From: Paracoccaceae bacterium
Lineage (GTDB): Bacteria > Pseudomonadota > Alphaproteobacteria > Rhodobacterales > Rhodobacteraceae
Length of the DNA stretch: 64,000 nt
NCBI GenBank assembly: GCA_024742695.1
Contig: JANSXY010000006.1
Coordinates: 1-64,000 of the forward strand
Direction of reading: 5' to 3'
The notes below the pieces were generated by a model. The model had not been told where the DNA came from. It saw nothing but the letters and a program-made list of their open reading frames with translations, and did no database searches. Of this stretch, positions 24,156 to 32,400 are shown in pieces. Both the position numbers and the translations under genes were made by a program. Position 1 is the first letter of the stretch, and each line of letters starts with the position of its first letter.

Positions 24156-26708
24156 TCAGGCGCCTTCGCCGGAAATGTGCGGATCGCGAAGCGCGAAATG
24201 CGCGGCCGCGAGCCGGGCCACCGGCACCCGGAACGGCGAGCAGGAGACGTAGTCGAATCCCGAATCACGGCAGAAGGCGATCGATTCGGGATTCCCCCCG
24301 TGTTCGCCGCAGACCGACAGCGTCAGGTCCGGGCGCGCCTTGCGGCCGCGATCGGCGCCGATATGCAGAAGCTCTCCCACCCCCTCGGTGTCGAGAATGT
24401 GGAACGGATCCTCGGCATAGACGCCCTGGTTGACATAGGCGCCCATGAACCGCCCGGCATCGTCGCGCGACAGGCCGTAGGTCATCTGCGTCAGGTCGTT
24501 GGTACCGAAGGACAGGAAGGCAGCGTGCTGCGCGATCTCGCCGGCCCGCAACGCCGCGCGCGGGGTTTCGACCATCACGCCGAGCCGGTAGGCGAAATCC
24601 GCCCGCATCTCGGTGCGGACCGCGGCGGCCACGGCATCGACGCGGGTCTTGACCAGTTCGACCTCGCGCCGGGCCGAGACCAGCGGGATCATGATCTCGG
24701 GCACCACCGGGGCGCCGCGGCGGCTGGCCTCCACCGTCGCCTCGAAAATCGCGCGGGCCTGCATGTCGTAGATTTCCGGCACCGTGATCCCCAGCCGGAC
24801 GCCGCGCATCCCCAGCATCGGGTTGAACTCGCGCAGCGCCTCCACCCGGCGGGTGACTTCCGACAGCGGCCGCGCCAGCGCCTCGGCCAGTTCGCGCATC
24901 TCCTCCCGGTCGTGCGGCAGGAACTCGTGCAGCGGCGGATCGAACAGCCGTATGCAGACCGGCAGGCCCGCCATGATGTCGAAAAGCGCGATGAAATCGG
25001 CCCGTTGCATCGGCAACAGCCGATCCAGCGCCACCTTCCTGTCCTTCGCGGTGTCGGCGAAGATCATCTCGCGCATCACCGTCAGGCGGTCTTCCTCGAA
25101 GAACATGTGTTCGGTGCGGCACAGGCCGATGCCCTCGGCGGCGAAATCGCGGGCGGTGCGCGCGTCGTCGGGCGTGTCGGCATTGGCGCGCACACCGATG
25201 TCGCGCGCCGCGTCCGCCCAGGCCAGAAGCTGGTGGAACGCCTCGTCCAGCGCCGGCGGCAGCATTTCCGCGCTGCCGGCAAGGATCTCGCCCGAGGTGC
25301 CGTCGACGGTGATCACCTCGCCCTCGCCCAGCCGCCGGCCGCCGGGGCCGATCACCACCTTGTCGCGCGGATCGAGCCGAAGATCGGAGGCGCCGACGAT
25401 GCAGGGCAGGCCAAGGCCGCGGGCGATCACCGCGGCATGGCTGGTCATGCCGCCGCGCTCGGTCACCACCGCCGAGGCCGCATGCATGCCGCGGATGTCC
25501 TCCGGCGCGGTCTCGCGCCGGATCAGGATGCAATCCTCGCCGCGCGCGGCGCTGGCCTGCGCGGCGGCAGAGGTGAAGACGATCCGCCCGGTCGCCGCGC
25601 CGGGACTGGCCGGGATGCCGCGCGCAATCCGGTCGCGTGGCGCGCGCGGGTCGACCTGGTGGTGCAGAAGCTCGGACAGCGCCCGTGGCTCCACCCGCAG
25701 CACCGCTTCGTCGGGCGCGATGATCCCGGCCTCTGCCAGCGTCACCGCGATCCGCACCGAAGCGCGCGAGGACCGCGCGACGCGGGTCGCGTCGATCACC
25801 CGCAGGGTGCCGCTTTCGATCGCGAATTCGATCTGCATTTCCTCGCGCAGCCGGGCGCGGCAGGCTTCGCCCTCGCGCACCAGTTCGGCGAAGACCTCGG
25901 GCGCGCGCTGTTCCAGCGACGGGCCGCGCGCGTCGCGGGTCAGGTACAGCGTTTCCTCGGCCGCGCCGCCCTTCGGCGCCAGGCTCTGGCCGTGGAACCG
26001 GCCGGTGACTTGGCGCTGCCCGGTGACCGGATCGACCAGCTGGATCGTGCCCACCCCCGACAGACCCGGGCCGATCCCCAGCGCCATGCGCTGCACCACA
26101 AGGCCCAGCGGCGCCTCGGCGGGCGCGCCCTTGGCCTGCCGCAAGAGCCGCGCCGTCGTGCCCTCCCAGGCACGCGCCATCGAGCGCAGCACCTCGGCCA
26201 GCTGCCGCGCCGGATCCTCGGGAAACGGCGCCTCCATCTCGGCCTCGTAGGCCGCCAGCGCACGGTCGAGCGCGCCGGGGCCCGGCGGCGCGGCGAACAT
26301 TTCCGGGTCGAGCCGGGCGACATGCACCGCAAAGGCCTGCACGAAGGCAAGGTAGAGCGCATCGGCCGCCGCCGCGCCGTGGCTTTCGGTCAGCGCCGCG
26401 TGGCGCGCGGCATTCATGCCGACGTTCAGGATCGTGCTGGGGCCGCCCCATTCCGGATCGGCCGGCGAGGGCCGGACGGACACCAGCGGTTCATCGCCGA
26501 ACAGCCCGATCAGCGTGCGCGTATCGGGCAGGGTGCCCGCCGCGATGGCACGCACCGTATCGCAGGGCAAGGCGACCGTCAGCGGCACCGGAAGGTCCAG
26601 CCGGACCAGCCGCTGCAGGCACTTCGCGCGCCAGCCATGGCGTTCCGTCGCCACGCGCGCACTGGGCGTGATCTCGGCAAACGCGCTGAAATCAGATGGT
26701 TTCTGCAC
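24156..26708 (-). CDS. Pyruvate, phosphate dikinase-like protein with altered ATP-grasp region
   Basis: About 850 residues, similar in length and order to pyruvate phosphate dikinase (ATP + Pi + pyruvate to PEP). The C-terminal parts are well kept: phosphohistidine domain ERGGMTSHAAVIARGLGLPC, and PEP/pyruvate barrel with REFNPMLGMRGVRLG, SFGTNDLTQMTYG and the proton-donor cysteine in VCGEHGGNP. The N-terminal nucleotide region is poor: where the family has a GARxSMPGMMDT loop this has PADPEWGGPSTILNVGM, and the FGNxGxxSGTGVAF loop reads GIGPGLSGVGTIQLV. It may be a true enzyme of an unusual subgroup or one that no longer uses ATP. GTG at 26708 follows AGGAG; upstream in-frame ATGs at 26738 and 26756 are alternatives. 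Confidence 0.75.
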   Translation of the reverse strand: MQKPSDFSAFAEITPSARVATERHGWRAKCLQRLVRLDLPVPLTVALPCDTVRAIAAGTLPDTRTLIGLFGDEPLVSVRPSPADPEWGGPSTILNVGMNAARHAALTESHGAAAADALYLAFVQAFAVHVARLDPEMFAAPPGPGALDRALAAYEAEMEAPFPEDPARQLAEVLRSMARAWEGTTARLLRQAKGAPAEAPLGLVVQRMALGIGPGLSGVGTIQLVDPVTGQRQVTGRFHGQSLAPKGGAAEETLYLTRDARGPSLEQRAPEVFAELVREGEACRARLREEMQIEFAIESGTLRVIDATRVARSSRASVRIAVTLAEAGIIAPDEAVLRVEPRALSELLHHQVDPRAPRDRIARGIPASPGAATGRIVFTSAAAQASAARGEDCILIRRETAPEDIRGMHAASAVVTERGGMTSHAAVIARGLGLPCIVGASDLRLDPRDKVVIGPGGRRLGEGEVITVDGTSGEILAGSAEMLPPALDEAFHQLLAWADAARDIGVRANADTPDDARTARDFAAEGIGLCRTEHMFFEEDRLTVMREMIFADTAKDRKVALDRLLPMQRADFIALFDIMAGLPVCIRLFDPPLHEFLPHDREEMRELAEALARPLSEVTRRVEALREFNPMLGMRGVRLGITVPEIYDMQARAIFEATVEASRRGAPVVPEIMIPLVSARREVELVKTRVDAVAAAVRTEMRADFAYRLGVMVETPRAALRAGEIAQHAAFLSFGTNDLTQMTYGLSRDDAGRFMGAYVNQGVYAEDPFHILDTEGVGELLHIGADRGRKARPDLTLSVCGEHGGNPESIAFCRDSGFDYVSCSPFRVPVARLAAAHFALRDPHISGEGA

Positions 26709-26754
26709 TGCGGCATGCTCCTGCTTCCGCGGCAGCATACGCCGTTGCGGCCAC

Positions 26755-26781
26755 AAGACAAGCCCGCCGGAAGGCCGGCGG
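26755..26781 (-). terminator. Hairpin after glyS
   Basis: On the minus strand, CCGCCGG-CCTT-CCGGCGG (26781-26764) followed by GCTTGTCTTG, just after the glyS stop. Probably a terminator or attenuator before the dikinase-like gene. Confidence 0.5.
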
Positions 26782-26783
26782 CG

Positions 26784-29033
26784 TCAGCCTTCGATGCGGG
26801 TCAGGTCGCCGACCGCGAGGCAGGCGGTGCGGATCCGGCTGAGCAGGTTCAGCCGGTTGCGGCGCACCACCGGGTTGTCGGCATTCACCTGCACCGCCTC
26901 GAAGAACGCGTCAACCGGCGCGCGCAGCGCCGCCATGCCCTGCATGGCCGCGGCGAAATCCTCGGCCTCGATCGCCGGGGCGATCGCGCCTTCCGCCCGG
27001 TCGAGCGCGGCGAAGAGCGCGCGCTCCGCCTCGGTCTCGGCGAATTTCGGATCGGCGCCGAAGGAATATTCCACCCCGTCCTTCGCCTCGGCCTGGGTAA
27101 GGATGTTGTTGGCGCGCCGAAAGCCCTGCACCAGGTTCTCGCCATCCTCGGTCGCGAGGAACGCGCCCAGCGCCTCGGCCCGGCGCACCAGCAGCACGAG
27201 GTCGTCGTTGCCCGGCAGCGCAAGGCAGGCGTCGATCACGTCGTGGCGGATGCCCCGGTCGCGCAGGTAGACCTTCAGCCGGTCGTGGAAGAAGGCCAGC
27301 AGATCGTCGCGCCCCGCCGGGATCGTCGCGCGCAGGCGGTCGAGCCAGCTGCCCTCTTCGACCTGCGCCGCAGGCGCGCCGGCCAGCCGTTCGGTCAGCG
27401 CCTCGACCGCCGCGCCGATCACGCCGCGCCCAGCGATGTCGTCGAGCATGTCGTGCAGTCGGAACAGGTCGCGCTCTTCTTCGGTGTCCAGGTTGTCGCG
27501 GATCTCGTGGTCCAGAAGCTGGATGTCGATCACCTCGGCCAGCGGCAGCCGCAGGTCGGAGGCCAGCAACAGCCGGATCACCCCCAGCGCCGCGCGGCGC
27601 AGCGCGAACGGATCCTTCGAGCCGGTCGGCTTTTCGTCGATCGCCCAGAACCCGGTCAGCGTGTCGAGCTTGTCGGCCAGCGCCACGGCCACGGATACCG
27701 GCGCCACCGGCACCTCGTCGGAGGGGCCGAGCGGCGCGTAATGCGCCTCGCAGGCGGCGGCGACCTCGGCGGGCATCCCCGCCGCGGCGGCGTAATAGCG
27801 CCCCATGATGCCCTGAAGCTCGGGAAACTCACCGACCATGGCCGAGCGCAGATCGGCCTTGGCCACCCGCGCGGCCTGTTCCGCAAGGTCCGGATCGGCG
27901 CCGACCCGCGGCGCGATCAGCCGCGCCAGCCGCGCGATCCGGTCCACCCGGTCGGCCTGGCTGCCGAGCTTGTTGTGGAAGGTGACGCCGGCCAGCCCCT
28001 CGATCCAGGCGGTCATGCCGGAACCGGCCACGCGCAGATCGTTGTTCCAGAAGAATTGCGCATCGGCCAGCCGCGCCGCCAGCACCTTGCCGTTCCCGGC
28101 GAGGATCGTGGCGCCGTGATCGGCGGTCTCGCGGTTCGCGACCGTGACGTAGCGCACGATCTTGCCCGATTTCGGGTCGCGCACGGAAAAGAACTTCTGA
28201 TGTTCGCGCATCGAGGTCTGCAGAACCTCGGGCGGCAGGTCGAGGAACCGCTCGCCGATCGGCCCCATCAGCACGACCGGCCACTCCACCAAGCCCGCCA
28301 CCTCGGCCAGAAGCGCCTCGTCGGCCACCACCTGCAACCCCGCGGCGAAGGCCATGTTGTCGGCTTCGGCCCGGATCAGCGCGGCGCGTTCGGCCGGGTC
28401 GAGCACCACGAAGGCCCGCTTCAGCCGCGTGGCATAATCCTCGAACGAGGTGACGGCGAATTCGGCGGGCGCGTGGAACCGGTGGCCGCGCGTCCGGTCC
28501 GCGGCCGCGATCCCGTCGATGTCCAGCGGCACCACGCTGGCCCCGGCCTCGTCATGCAGGATGCACAGGATCGATTGCAACGGCCGCACCCAGCGCAGGT
28601 TCCCCGCGCCCCAGCGCATCGATTTCGGCCAGGGAAAGGTTCGGATCACCCGCTCCAGCACCTCGGCCACGATCTCGGCCGCCGGGCGGCCGGGCCTTTC
28701 GATCACCGCGAAGAAGGCGCGGCCCTTGCCGGCCTCGCGCAACTCCAGCGCGTCGCGCGCCAGCCCGGTGGAGCGCAGGAAGCCGGCGATCGCGGCCTCG
28801 GGCGCATCCTCGCGCGGGCCTTTCCGTTCCTCGACGATCCGCGGGCTTTCCGCCGTCAGCCCCGCCACCGCCAGCGCCAGCCGCCGCGGGGTGGAAAACG
28901 CCTCGGCGGCGGCATAGGTCAGCCCGGCCTCGACCAGCCCGTCGGTAACGAGCTTTTTCAGGTCGGCGCGGGCGCGGGCCTGCATCCGCGCCGGGATTTC
29001 CTCGGACAGAAGCTCGATCAGAAGGTCCGGCAT
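26784..29033 (-). CDS. glyS: Glycine-tRNA ligase beta subunit
   Basis: The large subunit of the heterotetrameric bacterial glycyl-tRNA synthetase; with GlyQ it charges tRNA-Gly. The 749-residue product starts with the conserved LLIELLSEEIPARMQ, and has the VPMS-like core (GDKLDTLTGFW here as ADKLDTLTGFW), the DPFALRRAALGVIRL segment and the C-terminal DALR anticodon-binding region. Length is normal for alphaproteobacteria (about 690-750). The ATG at 29033 is one base after the stop of the small anchored protein, so glyQ, that gene and glyS are a coupled operon. Confidence 0.96.
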   Translation of the reverse strand: MPDLLIELLSEEIPARMQARARADLKKLVTDGLVEAGLTYAAAEAFSTPRRLALAVAGLTAESPRIVEERKGPREDAPEAAIAGFLRSTGLARDALELREAGKGRAFFAVIERPGRPAAEIVAEVLERVIRTFPWPKSMRWGAGNLRWVRPLQSILCILHDEAGASVVPLDIDGIAAADRTRGHRFHAPAEFAVTSFEDYATRLKRAFVVLDPAERAALIRAEADNMAFAAGLQVVADEALLAEVAGLVEWPVVLMGPIGERFLDLPPEVLQTSMREHQKFFSVRDPKSGKIVRYVTVANRETADHGATILAGNGKVLAARLADAQFFWNNDLRVAGSGMTAWIEGLAGVTFHNKLGSQADRVDRIARLARLIAPRVGADPDLAEQAARVAKADLRSAMVGEFPELQGIMGRYYAAAAGMPAEVAAACEAHYAPLGPSDEVPVAPVSVAVALADKLDTLTGFWAIDEKPTGSKDPFALRRAALGVIRLLLASDLRLPLAEVIDIQLLDHEIRDNLDTEEERDLFRLHDMLDDIAGRGVIGAAVEALTERLAGAPAAQVEEGSWLDRLRATIPAGRDDLLAFFHDRLKVYLRDRGIRHDVIDACLALPGNDDLVLLVRRAEALGAFLATEDGENLVQGFRRANNILTQAEAKDGVEYSFGADPKFAETEAERALFAALDRAEGAIAPAIEAEDFAAAMQGMAALRAPVDAFFEAVQVNADNPVVRRNRLNLLSRIRTACLAVGDLTRIEG

Positions 29034-29034
29034 C

Positions 29035-29511
29035 CTAGTCTTCCGCGCTGTCGTTGAGCTGGTGCCAGGCAAAGGCCCGGCCATCGGGATAGACGGCGAT
29101 CACCCGGTCCACGCCCGGATAGATCTCGCGCTCGGACAGGAAGGCCAGGGCGGTGCCGTCGGCGATGTCCGGGCCGATCCGCGCGGCATCGAAACAGTCG
29201 AACCACGGCGGCGCGATCAGCGGCTCCGCCGCCTCGTAGATCTCGTAAGTCTCGGTCATGTGCGCCAGCGACATCGGCGTGGTGAAGCAGCCGCGAAACC
29301 GCAGCGGCGAACTGTCGGCGTCTATCCCCTCGAACCCGTCCGCGAGGATCGGTTCCGGCTGGCCGGTGGCCAGAAGCGTCAACTGCATCCGCGCCTGTGG
29401 CGCATCGGCCGCGACGGGTTCGTAGAAGGCGTGGACCTGCAGCCAGTACATCGCCACGCCGGCGACGGCCCCGATCAGCACGATCGCCCCTCCGACAAGC
29501 TTGCCATTCAC
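29035..29511 (-). CDS. Membrane-anchored protein between glyQ and glyS (DUF6446-like)
   Basis: A 158-residue protein with one N-terminal membrane helix ([21 protein letters not shown]) and a periplasmic part with [11 protein letters not shown] and [13 protein letters not shown], containing two cysteines, and an ending [15 protein letters not shown] believe this is the family called DUF6446, which occurs between glyQ and glyS in Rhodobacterales, but the name is from memory. Start is GTG at 29511, overlapping the glyQ TGA (GTGA) with a GGGGGG upstream. Its stop is one base before the glyS ATG. Function is unknown; tight coupling to the synthetase may only reflect expression. Confidence 0.75.
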   Translation of the reverse strand: MNGKLVGGAIVLIGAVAGVAMYWLQVHAFYEPVAADAPQARMQLTLLATGQPEPILADGFEGIDADSSPLRFRGCFTTPMSLAHMTETYEIYEAAEPLIAPPWFDCFDAARIGPDIADGTALAFLSEREIYPGVDRVIAVYPDGRAFAWHQLNDSAED

Positions 29512-30434
29512 GCCGTCCCCCCGCCGCCACCGGCCTCTGTTCGTACGAAGGCGTCCGCGCAGCGCTTCGCCAGCGCCCTGACCCGCCCGATATAGGCCTG
29601 GCGCTCGGTCACGGAAATCACGCCGCGCGCATCCAGAAGGTTGAACAGGTGACTGGCCTTGATGCACTGGTCATAGGCCGGGTGCGCCATCACGATCCGC
29701 CGGCCCGAGGCGTCGTGTTCTTCCGCCGCGAGAATCCGCTCGCATTCCGCCTCGGCATCCTCGAAATGGCGCAACAGCATCTCGGTTTCGGCCTGGTCGA
29801 AGTTCCAGCGGCTGTATTCCTGTTCGGTCTGGCGGAAGATGTCGCCATAGGACAGCGGGATCGGCGATTGCGGGTCGTTGAACGGCATTTCCATCACGTG
29901 GTCGATGCCCAGGACATACATCGCCAGCCGCTCCAGCCCGTAGGTCAGCTCGCCCGAGACCGGCTTGCAGTCATGCCCGCCGACCTGCTGGAAATAGGTG
30001 AACTGGCTCACCTCCATCCCGTCGCACCAGACTTCCCAGCCCAGCCCCCAGGCGCCAAGCGTCGGGCTTTCCCAGTCGTCCTCGACGAACCGGATGTCGT
30101 GCAGGTCAAGGTCGATCCCGATCGCCGCCAGCGAACCGAGGTACAGCTCCTGCAGGTCCGGCGGCGAGGGTTTGATCAGCACCTGGTACTGGTAATAGTG
30201 TTGCAGACGGTTCGGGTTCTCGCCGTAGCGCCCGTCGGTGGGCCGGCGCGAGGGCTGGACGTAGGCCGCCGCCCAGGGTTTCGATCCCAGCGCGCGCAGC
30301 GTGGTGGCCGGGTGGAAGGTGCCTGCGCCCACTTCCATGTCGTAGGGCTGCAGGATCGCGCAGCCCTTCGAGGCCCAGTAGGACTGAAGCCGCAGGATCA
30401 CGTCCTGAAAGCAGCGCGGGGTGGCGTCGGTCAT
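29508..30434 (-). CDS. glyQ: Glycine-tRNA ligase alpha subunit
   Basis: The catalytic alpha subunit of glycyl-tRNA synthetase, class II fold. The 308-residue product shows [26 protein letters not shown] split over the motif 2-like start, then [40 protein letters not shown] (motif 2 arginines) and [11 protein letters not shown] (motif 3). The last residues are glycine-rich (GGGGGTA). It is the first gene of glyQ-anchor-glyS, with a good promoter 34-62 bases upstream. Confidence 0.97.
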   Translation of the reverse strand: MTDATPRCFQDVILRLQSYWASKGCAILQPYDMEVGAGTFHPATTLRALGSKPWAAAYVQPSRRPTDGRYGENPNRLQHYYQYQVLIKPSPPDLQELYLGSLAAIGIDLDLHDIRFVEDDWESPTLGAWGLGWEVWCDGMEVSQFTYFQQVGGHDCKPVSGELTYGLERLAMYVLGIDHVMEMPFNDPQSPIPLSYGDIFRQTEQEYSRWNFDQAETEMLLRHFEDAEAECERILAAEEHDASGRRIVMAHPAYDQCIKASHLFNLLDARGVISVTERQAYIGRVRALAKRCADAFVRTEAGGGGGTA

Positions 30435-30467
30435 GGATCGGACTCGCGGCTTGCCGAGGGCGCGTTC

Positions 30468-30496
30468 TCAATAGGCAACAGCCCCGGAAGGGTCAA
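30468..30496 (-). promoter_or_regulatory. Candidate sigma-70 promoter of the glyQ operon
   Basis: On the minus strand, TTGACC (30496-30491), a 17-base spacer and TATTGA (30473-30468), about 34 bases before the glyQ start codon. Confidence 0.55.
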
Positions 30497-30584
30497 TCGA
30501 CCCACGGGATTTTCAGATGACGCTAAGGCTCAGCCTGATAGGGTCTCGCCGGATTCGAACACTCGACTGAAAGGATGCAAGGGC

Positions 30585-32384
30585 ATGCGCGCTGTCTTCG
30601 CGGTTCTGGCGCTTCTCGTCTCAACCCTCACGGCCACCGTCGCGGCGGCGCAGGAGGCCTGGATCCAGGTCGAGGCGCGGCCGACACGCGCCGAGGCCGA
30701 GGATCGCGCCCGCGCCTATGCCCGCACGCTGCCCGATGTCACGGGCTACGAGATGGCCGCGGGCTGGCACGCGATCGTGCTGGGCCCGTACCAGATCGAG
30801 GAAGCGGCGCGTCAGCTGAACCTCTTGCGCCGCGAAGGGCTGATCCCGGGCGACAGTTTCCTGACCGATGGCCGGGTGCTGCGGACCCGGTTCTGGCCCC
30901 CGGCGGATACGGCCGCGGCCGACAGCGCGGCGGCGGAGGCCGTTGCCGAACCCGCTCAGGCCACGGTGGCGCCGGAACCGGCGGAGGCGGCGGCGGAGCC
31001 CGTGGCGGCGGCGCCGGAACCCGTGCCGCAGCGGATCGTCGATCCCTTCCCGCCCGCCGAAGGCTATACCGAGGCGCGCAATTCCGAGGCGCTGCTGACG
31101 CGGGAAGAGCGTGAGGAACTGCAGCGCGCGCTGGCCTGGTTCGGATACTATACCGCCGGCATCGATGGCGCCTTCGGCCCGGGAACCCGCGCCGGCATGT
31201 CCGAATGGCAAAGCCGCAACGGCTTCGATCCCAACGGCATTCTGGGCGCGCGCCAGCGGGCGATCCTGCTGGCCGCCTGGCGCGACGACCTTGCGGCGAT
31301 GGGGCTTCGGCTGGTGCGCGACGACCGCGCCGGAATCGAGATCGAACTGCCCACCGCGATGGTCGAGTTCGACCATTACGAGGCGCCCTTCGCCCATTTC
31401 CGGGAAAAGGACGGGTCGGGCGTGCGGGTTTACCTGATTTCCCAGCAGGGCGACGCGACCACGCTGTTCGGCCTTTACGAGATCATGCAGACGCTCGAGA
31501 TCGTGCCGCTGGACGGTCCGCGCGAACGCCGCGCGTCCAGCTTCACGATCGAGGGGCGGAACGCGACGCTGGCTTCCTACACGCAGGCGGAGCTGTCCGG
31601 CGGGCTGATCAAGGGGTTCACCCTTGTCTGGGATCCGCGCAAGGCGGCCCGGATCGACAAGGTGCTGGACGCGATGAAGGCCAGCTTCCGTCCGTTCGGC
31701 GACGTGGCGCTCGATGACGCGCTGGCGGCACCGGATTCGGCGGCGCGGGCCGACATGCTGGCGGGGCTGGAAGTGCGGCGGCCCGAACGGGTCCGCTCGG
31801 GCGTGTTCGTCGATGGCGCCGGGCGGGTGCTGACCGCCTACGAGTCGGTGGACGGCTGCGACCGGCTGACCGTCGACCAGGGCACCGAAGCCGCGTTGAC
31901 GGCCAGCGATGCCGGGGCGGGCCTCGCGCTCTTGACCCCGGTCACCGCGCTGGCGCCCGCCGACTACGCCGCGTTCCGCGCCGAAACCCCGCGCTCGGGG
32001 GCCGAGATCGCGCTGGCGGGCTTCGCCTACGCCGACCTGCTCGACACCCCGGTGATGACCTTCGGCCGCTTCGCCGGACCGGGCGGATTCGACGGCGCGC
32101 CGGGGCTTCTGCGCCTCGATCTAGAGGCGCTGGAGGGCGACACCGGAGGCGCGATCTTCGACACCTCCGGCGCGGTTCTGGGCCTCTTGCTGCCGCGTTC
32201 GGCCGGCGGCGCCCGGCCCGCGCCCGAAGGCGCGGCGCTGGCGCGCGATGCCGGGGCGATCACCGCCTTCCTGCTGGCCAACGGGGTCGATCCGCGAACC
32301 GAGGTCGCCGCCGGCGCAATGGCGGCCGAGGATCTTGGCCGCCGCGCCACCGGCATGGCGACGCGGGTGGCCTGCTGGAACTGA
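30585..32384 (+). CDS. Secreted SPOR-like / PG-binding / trypsin-like domain protein
   Basis: A 599-residue exported protein. Residues 1-22 are a signal peptide ending VAAAQ. Residues about 24-100 look like a SPOR-type repeat (AWIQVEARPTRAEAEDRARAY, WHAIVLGPYQ). An Ala/Pro/Glu-rich linker (105-160) leads to a PG_binding_1 domain at about 172-232 (AGIDGAFGPGTRAGMSEWQ). After a middle region with no clear family, residues about 404-540 resemble a trypsin-like protease, but the His position (VLTAYESVDGC, 415-425) and the Ser position (GDTGG, 518-522, usually GDSGG) are changed, so it is probably inactive. The ATG at 30585 starts the signal peptide. It likely binds cell wall in the periplasm. Confidence 0.75.
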   Translation: MRAVFAVLALLVSTLTATVAAAQEAWIQVEARPTRAEAEDRARAYARTLPDVTGYEMAAGWHAIVLGPYQIEEAARQLNLLRREGLIPGDSFLTDGRVLRTRFWPPADTAAADSAAAEAVAEPAQATVAPEPAEAAAEPVAAAPEPVPQRIVDPFPPAEGYTEARNSEALLTREEREELQRALAWFGYYTAGIDGAFGPGTRAGMSEWQSRNGFDPNGILGARQRAILLAAWRDDLAAMGLRLVRDDRAGIEIELPTAMVEFDHYEAPFAHFREKDGSGVRVYLISQQGDATTLFGLYEIMQTLEIVPLDGPRERRASSFTIEGRNATLASYTQAELSGGLIKGFTLVWDPRKAARIDKVLDAMKASFRPFGDVALDDALAAPDSAARADMLAGLEVRRPERVRSGVFVDGAGRVLTAYESVDGCDRLTVDQGTEAALTASDAGAGLALLTPVTALAPADYAAFRAETPRSGAEIALAGFAYADLLDTPVMTFGRFAGPGGFDGAPGLLRLDLEALEGDTGGAIFDTSGAVLGLLLPRSAGGARPAPEGAALARDAGAITAFLLANGVDPRTEVAAGAMAAEDLGRRATGMATRVACWN

Positions 32385-32400
32385 GCCGGCTGTCGGGGCG

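Noticed and set aside
24177-29057. A very long open frame on the plus strand (over 1,600 codons)
   Set aside because: It runs opposite to ppdK-like and glyS genes, is made of His/Arg/Gln-rich sequence typical of an antisense GC-rich frame, and matches no family. The minus-strand genes have clear motifs.
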